Part shown: positions 1 to 8,261 of the stretch, in pieces | How positions within the stretch are numbered: position 1 is the stretch's first letter | Layout of the letters: each line of letters opens with the position of its first letter | Notes under the pieces: generated by a model | Told to the model about the DNA's origin: nothing | What the model saw: only the letters and a program-made list of their open reading frames with translations | The model's database searches: none | Position numbers and translations under genes: made by a program | Source: Clytia hemisphaerica | Lineage: Eukaryota > Cnidaria > Hydrozoa > Leptothecata > Clytiidae | Direction of reading: 5' to 3' | Length of the DNA: 64,000 bases | Assembly (NCBI GenBank): GCA_902728285.1 | Contig: CACVBU010000982.1 | Coordinates: 689,912-753,911, forward strand

Positions 1-413
1 TATGCTCATCTTTTTCGCCATCCTTTGTTTACTTTGTAAGAACTAATTACCGAAAGACATGTTGGCTTCAATCAAGAGTTATTGATTTGATTCTTATAAA
101 GTAGACACTTATAATAAAAATAAATATGCTTATCTTTTTCGCCATCCTTTGTTTACTTTCTAATAACTAATTACCGAAAGATGTATTGCCTTCAATCAAG
201 AGTTATTGATTTGATTCTTATAAAGTAGATGCTTATAATAGAAATAAATATGCTCATCTTTTTCGCCATCCTTTGTTTACTTTGAAAGAACTAATTACCG
301 AAAGGCATATTGCCTTCAATCAAGAAGACTTATTGATTTGATTCTTATAAAGTAGATGCTTATGATAAAAATAAATATGCTCATCTTTTTCGCCATCCTT
401 TGTTAACTTTGTA
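1..413. repeat. Satellite array, 124-bp unit (left block)
   Basis: Head-to-tail copies of a unit of about 124 bp start near 1, 125, 249 and 376; each opens with a stretch containing CTTTTTCGCCATCCTTTG and continues with TAACTAATTACCGAAAG and TTCTTATAAAGTAGA. Copies differ by a few substitutions and short indels. The block is interrupted at 413 by an inserted element and resumes at 718. It reaches the left window edge, so its full length is unknown. No coding potential. Confidence 0.95.
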
Positions 414-717
414 CTCTTAGGTTCCAAATAAACGGGCCCCCCCGCTTGTTAATTTTTCGAAAATTTTCCAACCCCCCCGGACCTTATTAGGGCCCCCCCG
501 TTTATTAATCTCTAAGAATATTTTCAACTGTCAAAGAGAAGGCCCCTTATTTTGCTCTAAATAGCCTGATTTTAGCCTATTTTTACCTTATTTTTGGGTT
601 TCAGAAGTACAATTTCCAACCCCCATGGCAATTAGGTCCCCCCCGATTATTAAAATCTAGAAAATTTTCCAACCCCCCCGTTTATTCGAACCCCCCCGTT
701 TATTTGGAACCTAAGAG
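414..717. mobile_element. 304-bp MITE with TA target duplication
   Basis: The satellite is split exactly at a TA dinucleotide. The 23-bp ends are perfect inverted repeats beginning CTCTTAGGTTCCAAATAAAC, with TA on both sides (412-413 and 718-719). The interior has no ORF and holds several runs of seven C followed by GTTTATTA or GATTATTA, so it may be built from subterminal repeats. A TA duplication fits the Tc1/mariner group and some other DNA transposons. The superfamily cannot be fixed without an autonomous partner. Confidence 0.85.
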
Positions 718-1027
718 TAAGAACTAATTACCGAAAGGCATGTTGCCTTCAATTAAGAGTTATTGATTTGATTCTTATAAAGTAGATGCTTATATTAAAA
801 ATCTTATCTTTTTCGCCATCCTTTGTTTACTTTCTAATAACTAATTACCGAAAGATATATTGCCTTCAATCAAGAGTTATTGATTTGATTCTTATAAAGT
901 AGATGCTTATAATAAAAATAAATATGCTCATCTTTTTCGCCATCCTTTGTTTACTTTGTAAGAACTAATTACCGAAAGGCATATTGCCTTCAATCAAGAG
1001 ATATTGATTTGATTCTTATAAAGTAGA
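718..1027. repeat. Satellite array, 124-bp unit (right block)
   Basis: Continuation of the array from the left edge after the 304-bp insertion. It holds about two and a half further units, one with a short internal deletion, and stops at the TATAAAGTAGA stretch near 1027, where unrelated sequence begins. Confidence 0.9.
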
Positions 1028-1035
1028 CTTTCTTT

Positions 1036-1148
1036 AGGCGCTAAAACGGGCGTCAGTCAGGGCGTACGGAAGGCGTTTTGACACTGGAGAAAGCCCGTTT
1101 TAATAAATATTTCCCTTTTGGAAAACGGGAAATATTTAATAAATTCTG
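1036..1148 (+). repeat. Dispersed hairpin repeat, copy A
   Basis: About 110 bp with two consecutive hairpins. In the first, AAAACGGGC pairs with GCCCGTTTT across roughly 50 bp. In the second, AAATATTTCCC pairs with GGGAAATATTT. A diverged copy lies in the opposite orientation at 21429-21546. No ORF and no clear target duplication. Probably a non-autonomous mobile repeat. Confidence 0.75.
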
Positions 1149-1294
1149 AAAATACACAATAAATTATCGACCAATGATGTAGCTCTGACTCGATGTGGCG
1201 TTTGACTTGAGGAATGTGGTACATCGCTAATAGAATTAGTTGCTGAAATTTTTTAACTGAGCGTGAGGTAATGTACGAAAATGCAAGAGGAGTA

Positions 1295-1399
1295 CCTTAT
1301 CGGGGAAAACTTTGTCGGGGAAAATTTTCGTCGGGGAAAATATTCGTCACTTGTCCAAAATTTCGTCACTTTTCCCCGACGAAGTTTTCCCCGATAAGG
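1295..1399. mobile_element. 105-bp MITE with TA target duplication
   Basis: The ends are 30-bp inverted repeats beginning CCTTATCGGGGAAAACTT, with one mismatch, flanked by TA at 1293-1294 and 1400-1401. GTCGGGGAAAA recurs inside both arms. It is nearly all inverted repeat and cannot encode a protein. TA duplication suggests a Tc1/mariner-type source. Confidence 0.8.
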
Positions 1400-1401
1400 T
1401 A

Positions 1402-2076
1402 TGCTGTCACAGCCTGATCGTTAAAAAGATATATGAAAGATTTCAAGGACCAAATTAAATTCAATGATTTAGCTAGATAAAATTTTCAAGCTACAATCAG
1501 TGCCATATAATATATTGGCACTTTTGGCTAATTTACCATTTTTCGAAAATTTAGGAAGTTCGAGCGATAATGTCAATTTCAGGCTTTCAACTTGATTTTA
1601 TCGATTATTTCGATCTGGAAGGGATTTATTGGTTTATAGGCTATATTTCAAGTCCTACTAGACCATTTTTGAACTTTTGGATCCTCAGATCCTAAGGTTC
1701 TAAGTCTAAAACTCAGAGTTATAACTCTACCCTTCCAACCTACTTTACAGCACTTACAAATCAATTGTGGTTTCAAAACACCCCGGTGAATTTCCCTTTT
1801 GTGCCAAGTATTTTGTCACTGATTGTAGATTTGCAAAACTAAGTTTTGATTCAATAGGCTTTATGTTGATATGTAGATCATTAAAACATGCTCGGGTTAC
1901 AGTAGTGTAGACAGGAGGGGTGCAAAATTTGTGTATGAAAGCAGATTTTTATGACACTCTGATTATCTTTTTACATTATGAATAGATAATTACACTGTCA
2001 TAAAAATCTGACCAAACACTAGCACTAGCATCTTACGTTTGTGTCAGGTTGTGATGTTTCTAATTGTTTCTAATTA
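1402..2076. other. No gene seen
   Basis: AT-rich sequence with no ORF of note, no RNA gene and no clear repeat boundary. It separates the small TA element from the 3' end of the minus-strand LINE. Confidence 0.6.
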
Positions 2077-2697
2077 CGAAGTTTAGCGAAACAGCACTTT
2101 ATTGTCTGATTCACATGCTCAGTCCAATCAAGATGCTCGCTGAATTTAACGCCGAAAATTTGGAAGTTCTGGACTCTCTTTCAATTTCTTGACGGGTACT
2201 TTTTATTTCGGTGACCAAATCAAGCAATCAAAGCAGTGGCGTTGTGCTAGCCTTCTAGTTGAAAATACAGTCATTTTTGTTTCATAAGCATTCAAGTAGA
2301 CTTAATCTGGTCCGACCACTGGTTAGTGTTATCGATTTCTATATGTACGGATTCGATGATATTCTGTATCTCTTTTACTTTTGCGTGACGCAGTAGAGTT
2401 GTATTGTCAGCGTAGAGAGATAGTTACTATGACCATTAGTTTATTATGGTAATGTATAAGTTAAGCAGAATAGGGCCGAGTATGCTGCCCTGTGGAACAC
2501 CGAACTGAACGTTTAACTTGTTGGACGATTTCTCGTCGATCTGAGCGTACTATTTACGGTTGTACAGATAGTCACCGATTAGAAACAAGACTTGTCAGAA
2601 AAAGCAAAGATTGCTGAGATGCTCCAGTAGAATACGATAATCAACTGTATCGCAAGCTCGATAAAGTCAATTCACTTCTACTCGTAGTAGTTTTAAT

Positions 2698-2851
2698 GGG
2701 ACAAGCTGGAGTTTTTACAAGCTCTTATTCGATTTGGTTGGTCGTTAACATGTAGTAAAACAATTTTGTTACTTTTTCTAAAGAACGCGTCATCTCTATT
2801 ACTTCAAATGACTAATTAGTGAAGTATCTTATAAAAACTCCAGCTCATCCC
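2698..2851. mobile_element. 154-bp MITE inside LINE copy 1, 8-bp duplication
   Basis: Inverted ends of about 24 bp (GGGACAAGCTGGAGTTTTTA at the left, three mismatches with the right) are flanked by the perfect 8-bp direct repeat GTTTTAAT at 2690-2697 and 2852-2859. The insertion falls in the RT coding region near motif A. An 8-bp duplication is characteristic of hAT elements and a few other superfamilies. No coding capacity. Confidence 0.85.
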
Positions 2852-3855
2852 GTTTTAATATCATCTTCCAGCTTGAGTAGAACAGTTGTGGTTGAATAAG
2901 ATTTTCGGAAACTGGATTGACTGTCGAGGTAAATAGATTTCGTTTCAATGTGGTCTGTAAGTTACTGAATTGGATTGGTAGGATGCTGACGGGTCTGTGG
3001 TCGACTGGTGATTGAGGATCGTTGATTTTGGGTACAGAACAGATTCTGCTAATTTTCCAGTCGTCTGGGAAAGTTGATGATGTTATGCAGCTCTTAATGA
3101 TGTGAGTCAGGGGTGACGCGAGATATTGTGACACTGGTTTGACGAACTTTGATGGGATATTGTCTGGGCCAGTTGAGCAGTCCGATCTCAGTTTTTGGAT
3201 ATCTTTAAATACTTCGTCATAAGTCGCATGGCGAAGGTGGAAGTTATCTGGATGATCAGGTAATTCGTGAAAAAAGGATTTCGAGAGTTCTCCAACATTC
3301 TTCTGCATCGTACGAAGAGCAGTTGAATTAAATAATTTGTTGATTTCGTCTGGATTGATGCTCATACATTTCAAGCGAGGGTGAAGAATTTTTGTTGATG
3401 ACATTCCATGATTCTGAAGAAATTTTATTTGTGAGAAGGTTTTTGAAAAACTTTTTCTTTGCATCTCAAATATTTGATTTGAGATCATTTTGTATCTTTC
3501 TGAGCTGCTCCAGCTGTACGTCGTTTTCGATCGTTTTTCAGACTTACTCGAAGTTCTTCTTTCTGACGCTGCAGGCTTTGTACATCTCGATCTTTTATCC
3601 ACGGAGATGACGGGCGTGTTAATTTAACTTTTCGTATAGGTGCATGGTGGTCAATACACTCTGTGATTAGTTTATTGAGTGCACTGACCTTATCTGAGGT
3701 GTTGTCAAAAGTGTACACAATGTTCAATGACAGCTCACAAAAATCATTAACATAGCTTTCAAGTACAAGGTTTCACTCGTCTCTAATGTATTTGTGTCGA
3801 GGTTCGTATCGAGGTTTATTGATTTTCAATATACAAAATGGAGAGTTGGTTCTAG

Positions 3856-4876
3856 GACAAATCCCCCCATGACAATTGCCCCCCGGACAATTGCCCCCCA
3901 GACAATTGCCCCCTGGACAATTGCCCCCCAGACAATTACCCCCGGGACAATTGCCCCCCCCCCAGACAATTCCCCCAGGACAATTGCCCCTGGACAATTC
4001 CCCCCCCAGACAACTGCCCCCGGACAATTGCCCCCCAGATGTCGAAAGTAAAAGAAGATGTCAAAATTTATGGTGATCGAGTAACTCGATTTTAGCCTTA
4101 ATGTTCTTATAAAAAAACTCATCGTTGAAATATCTTGAATTTTTTTGAAGACGTTTTCTTAAGTTTCATGAATGAATGAATGAATAAATAAATCGTACCT
4201 GGTTTTTCTCGGAGCCAAGAATATTAAAGCGACAACATGAAAGAGCGTCCCAGCATCGTCCCACCTGAGCGTTCCACCACCGTCCCACTCGAGCGTCCCA
4301 CCTGAGCGTCCCAGCATCGTCCCACCTGAACGTCCCAGCATCGTCCTACTTAAGCGTCCCACCTGAGCCACCGTCCTACGTCCCACTTTTCCAGTAAGCC
4401 TTTTATTTTCATTTTGTTTTTCAATAACAGCCCATGTGCATGGGAATTCAGTAAACACTTTTTTATAAGAAAATTTGCCAGAATAATTATCGCTTATTTT
4501 TGAGTTATCTCTTTAATTGTTTTTGGTCACATATGATGGTTTTACAGTGGGTATATTATGCAGACTATTTTCTCTGTAATCGTCAAAAAGTCTCTCTTGG
4601 AAAAATCATACAGCATAGCATTCTTGAATGCACTTTTCAAGTCTAACAAGAAAAATAGTCAAAAAGACTAACGATCACCCGATCAAGAATTGTCTCAACG
4701 GTGATTGTCTGAATTTTTTTTTTTTTTGGGGGGGGGGGGGCAATTGTCCGGGGGGGGTAATTGTCCTGGGGGGAATTGTCTGGGGGGTAATTGTCCTGGG
4801 GGAATTGTCTGGGGGGCAATTGTCCCGGGGGCAATTGTCCGGGGGGAAATTGTCACGGGGGGCAATTGTCCTGTCA
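3856..4876. mobile_element. 1-kb element with C-rich minisatellite inverted ends
   Basis: The LINE endonuclease region is split by about 1 kb whose two ends are inverted versions of each other. Each end is a tandem array of a 15-17-bp motif, GACAATTGCCCCC with small variants, about ten copies at the left (3869-4038) and about nine at the right (4735-4876). Outermost bases read TTGGTTCTAGGACAA at the left and, inverted, TTGGTGACAGGACAA at the right. An imperfect direct repeat (CTCACCCA versus CTCTCCA on the minus strand) may be the target duplication. The middle has no ORF with family resemblance. The Pro/Gly-rich frames across the arrays are products of the repeat. Confidence 0.75.
4238..4388. 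repeat. Minisatellite of GCGTCCCACCTGA type
   Basis: Inside the 1-kb element, short units such as GAGCGTCCCACC and CCAGCATCGTCC alternate about a dozen times in a loose 10-30-bp tandem pattern. A short GAAT/AAAT microsatellite lies just upstream at 4168-4193. Confidence 0.8.
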
Positions 4877-5117
4877 CCAATGGGTGAGTCATATCGGATA
4901 TTTCGTCACAGAAGACAACGTCACTCGCAATCAATTTCGTATCATTGTTGGTAATGACGTGGTCAATGAGAGTTCTCGACTTTCTCGTGGGTTCGGATAC
5001 TAGTTGTTTGAGATTGAGCGTGTCCAAGATATTGTTGAAGGCTTCGTGCTCATGTGAGGGTACACGCAGATTGATGTTCAAGTCACCAGTGATGATTATT
5101 ATTATTCTCCGTTGCAA

Positions 5118-5309
5118 CTTAGATATAAACAAGAAGCTGGAGAGGCGTGAAGGTCCAGCTGACGTGGCAATAACCAAATGTCGTTCGTACCGGGTTCCTT
5201 AAGTGACGCAAAAAAAATTCCTTCCCATTCTCCACTCTGAGCTTCTATTGATTGACACTTTTTTTGGATTGCTAAGTTTTGATGCATTTCCCGAAATTTC
5301 GAAACTTTT
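5118..5309. other. Non-coding stretch between LINE copy 1 and tRNA-like sequence
   Basis: No gene or bounded repeat was recognised here. A short ATT microsatellite at about 5096-5106 marks the point where resemblance to the LINE endonuclease is lost. Confidence 0.5.
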
Positions 5310-5391
5310 GCAGCTGATGGGATTCGAACTCACTATATACAAAGCACCTATGATTAGAACGCCAGCGCCTTAACCACTCGGCCATCGAGTC
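5310..5391 (-). pseudogene. tRNA-Ser-like pseudogene or tRNA-derived repeat
   Basis: On the minus strand the sequence has a good A box (GGCCGAGTGGTTAAGGCG) and B box (GAGTTCGAATCCC) with a long variable region between, as in class II tRNAs such as tRNA-Ser. The anticodon loop position reads GTTCTAA, giving UCU, which is not a serine anticodon. The acceptor ends do not pair beyond two or three positions, and the anticodon stem is weak. It is therefore a decayed tRNA or the head of a SINE. No A-rich or simple-repeat tail was recognised behind it. Confidence 0.65.
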
Positions 5392-5630
5392 ACAAATGGA
5401 GTTCAAAGTTGCTTATAAACATGGTATTTACTCCAAACTCTACCCGGGGGCTAAAACCCTTACCAGGGGTTAACTCCCATCCCCAACCCTAGCCCTAACC
5501 CTACCTGAAACAACCTTTAATCTAACCGGGAAATTTGACTCTACTACCAATTCAATCCAAAACATAGGTCAAACATCACGTAGGCGGGGCAAAAATTTTA
5601 GATCGGCGGTTGGTTTAGCCTGGACTTGTT
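5392..5630. other. Non-coding, includes telomere-like CCCTAA run
   Basis: No gene seen. At about 5484-5502 there is a run reading CCCTAGCCCTAACCCTA, two to three units of the animal telomere repeat in reverse orientation. It is too short to be more than a curiosity. Confidence 0.5.
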
Positions 5631-5636
5631 AATTTA

Positions 5637-6828
5637 TTGCGCGCACATGGCCCTGACAAAGACAAAATCTTTTCGATCAGTTGCTTTTTAAAGGTCCATT
5701 CTACTGCGCGCTGGACCAATAAGCTACAGGACAATGCTACGACGGTGCAGCAGCCATGTCAGGTACGAAATCAGATGTTACAACTTGATTTAAAGAAGAA
5801 ATTTATAAACATTTGGTACTGCCTTTGAAATTTGTAAGCTTGTTAAAAAGTCACCCCAAAGAAACACCAAGCTTAATGAAATTCGTGAGAAAACAGAAAA
5901 TGATGCAAAGAGTATTCATAAACTTTGTCCAACTAGGTGGACTGTTCAAGGAGTGGCATTAGAGGCCATTATAGAAAACCATGAAGAGCTTAAGGAGCTT
6001 TGGAAGTGGTCGTTAGAGCATGTGAAAGTTACAGAGATGCGAGGGAGAATCATTGGTGTGCAGTCCAAAATGGACACTTTCGATTTTCAGTTTGGTTGTC
6101 TCTATGGTAAAACCATTCTTAAATAAAACCTGAGTAAAACACATCAAGATCCAAAATTGTCAGTAGCAGAAGGTCAAGAAGCTTGCAAGGATGTCGTTGC
6201 TGCATTGGAAAAAGATCGTAACGATACCTCTTTCGATCTGTTTTGGTAGTTAGTCGAGAAGCGCAGGCAACAGCTCTCCATCATGCAGGGGAGATTACCA
6301 AAAGTACGAAATCAGCCAAACTTTTTTCATTAAAAAAATACCGAGCACCAGTTTAAAACACTTAAAAGATAAACACCGTAAGCAATGCTATGACGCATAC
6401 GGTTAAACAATCGAAGGTATCAAGGCTCGGTGTGAACAAGAAGACTACCAACGCTATTCCAAGGTACAACAGCTGATATTGAAAGCCGCCAATGGAAACA
6501 AACCTTTACAAGGATGACTTCAAAAAGTTTCTTCTTGAAACTCAACTATCACTTATTCCAGTCTTCTTGGGTCATCAGTCATCAGAGTAGTTAAGCTTTT
6601 GCTTGGTATGCCAGCCACGAACGCAATCAGTGAAAGACCCTTTTGCTTGTTATGCCAGCCACGAACGCAATCAGTGAAGGACCCTTTTCCGCACTCAAGA
6701 GAGTCAAAACATATCTTCGAGGTACCATGAATGATACCCGCCTAAATCATCGCACGACTCTACACGTGCACAAAAAGAAAACTGATGAATTAAACTTAAG
6801 GTCTCTGACCATAGTGAATTTTTCATAA
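5637..6828 (+). pseudogene. Decayed hAT-type transposase
   Basis: Broken reading frames resemble the RNase H-like core and C-terminal dimerisation region of hAT transposases of the ZMYM1-like group found in animals. From 5920 a clean segment opens with LCPTRWTVQGVALEAI and runs through GVQSKMDTFDF to a stop at 6124. The C-terminal segment from 6646 has MPATNAISEGPFSALKRVKT followed by RLNHRTTLHVHKKKTDEL, which matches the hAT dimerisation pattern. Several stops and frameshifts lie between. About 50 bp around GCCAGCCACGAACGCAATCAG is duplicated in tandem at about 6600-6690. No terminal repeats of the parent element were identified. A source role for nearby 8-bp-duplication MITEs is possible but not shown. 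Confidence 0.8.
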
Positions 6829-7549
6829 TTGCCGTGTTTAAAATGTGTTTTCTGACTGATGTAACCAACAAAACTATGGCATGTTATACATTTTCTGTTA
6901 AACAAACTATTCCTGAATCTGAAAATTCAAAAGTTGCATTGAAAAGATTTGATGAAGAAGAAAATGAAGACTTTTGCGAGGAAGAGTATTTCAACTTTGA
7001 AGAGCTTAGTTTCGGCGAAGAAAAAACATTTTGAAAAATTTTTCGCAGTAGATGGTGTATCTTTTACCGAACAATAAAAATATTTGCGGAAAATTTTTGT
7101 AAATGCTTCTTTGTCACGAAATCTTCAAAATAGTGGTTTTTCATAAATTTTTCATCTGGATTTTGCTTAAAAAAACAGTCATAACTTTTGACACATCTTT
7201 ACAGAAAAATTTTCCGCAAAATTTAAAATAGTTCAATTCTTTGCGGACAGTTTGAAAAAAGTTCGAAACAAAAAGGTTAATTACCCATTGAAACTTAGCA
7301 TTTTTTATAAAAGAAGGTGATGCAACATATCATTAACGTCTTTTTAAGGTTCATAACGTCATTTTTCCAATTAAGTTCTTAATTACTCTTAACGGGTTTG
7401 ATTAAGAAGCAATTTATAAAGGCAATTCTTTGTTAAAAGTGTTAAAGAATCTAAAAGATAGCTTTTATATTCAGATACTAAAATCAAATTTCTGACTATG
7501 GTCAGAGCCCTTAATTAACGTTGGTAATATTTTCATCGATACCAAAGAC
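6829..7549. other. No gene supported
   Basis: A short acidic frame at 6834-7034 (66 codons) follows the hAT C-terminus directly and may be its degraded tail. It has no recognisable domain. The remainder is AT-rich with no ORF, RNA gene or bounded repeat. Confidence 0.5.
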
Positions 7550-7553
7550 TTAA

Positions 7554-8110
7554 CCCTATTCAACCTAGGCTTTTAGGGGCGGTTCAAACCTAGGGGGGGG
7601 GGGGGTTTCCTGTACCACCCCTTAACTTTTGATCTAGTGGGTCTTTTTGGATGGAATTTGGCACATAAAATCCTTGTCACACAAGCTAACTTTTGACAAA
7701 AAAATTTTTTGATGACGTCGCTCATCATGTTCAAAGTGAGCAAAAACCGAAAATTTCCTTTGTTCTTATAAATAGCTATTGTATTCTAACAAAGGCTTTA
7801 GAAAAAAGTTGTCTGAGTTTAAAAGGCTTATTTATCCTAAATATTCAATAAATTAAGGTTTAAACGATATATTTGACATAAAAAATAAATTTGTATTGGA
7901 AAAGTGTCAATTTTTATGACACCCCACTGTCAGAAATGTCATCATGCTCAAGGTGTGAAAATTTTTAGGTGTCAAATTTTTTTTATTTTAAAGCTAAATA
8001 AAAGTTAGGAATTTACAGAAAATTTCATGGCAAAAGCTCTATTATTTCAGGAGCTATTACCAATAATTTGGCCTCCGAACAGAAACAGCCCCCCCCTAGG
8101 CCGAATAGGA
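7554..8110. mobile_element. 557-bp element with TTAA target duplication
   Basis: TTAA at 7550-7553 and 8111-8114 brackets inverted ends: CCCTATTCAACCTAGG at the left and, inverted, TCCTATTCGGCCTAGG at the right. Each end is followed by a G run (on the element strand). TTAA duplications are made by piggyBac and Kolobok-type transposases. There is no transposase ORF, so this is a non-autonomous derivative. It lies just upstream of LINE copy 2. Confidence 0.7.
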
Positions 8111-8261
8111 TTAAGAAAAGAAACATTTTCGGACAGTTAAATGATAAAGACATTAAAGTTAAGTTTACTCCGAAGGATGCATCAACACAAACCCTGTAAA
8201 TCTTTATCGTCCATCTTTATAAACTGTATTTTTACTATTTTTACTATTAATCACCTCTTTG

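Larger units (their letters stand above)
2077..5117 (-). pseudogene. APE/RT LINE, copy 1, broken by two insertions
   Basis: Read on the minus strand, this is a non-LTR retrotransposon second ORF. The endonuclease part at 5117-4880 shows a GDLNINL motif and an LIDHVITNN stretch. A linker with PRYEPRHKYIRDE lies near 3780-3830. The RT begins near 3200 with SDCSTGPDNIPSKF and VSILPI; RT motif B, GVPQGSILGPI, is recognisable at about 2460-2520, and the C-terminal part at about 2080-2200. Stops, frameshifts, a loss around RT motif A and two inserted elements (2698-2851 and about 3856-4876) make it inactive. It is the same family as 8262-10640. The clade looks CR1/Jockey-like, by resemblance only. 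The 5' end is missing: the match stops near 5117. Confidence 0.85.

Noticed and set aside
1..1027. CRISPR or rRNA spacer array
   Set aside because: Units repeat head to tail with no variable spacers and no rRNA sequence; it is an ordinary satellite.
3773..4122. Pro/Gly/Gln-rich open frames on both strands
   Set aside because: They are translations of the GACAATTGCCCCC minisatellite; every frame of such a repeat stays open. No start context or domain.
4628..4954. Gly-rich frames mirroring the left array
   Set aside because: Same minisatellite in inverted orientation at the other end of the element.
5310..5391. Functional tRNA gene
   Set aside because: The acceptor stem does not pair and the anticodon disagrees with the class II body, so it is reported only as a pseudogene.
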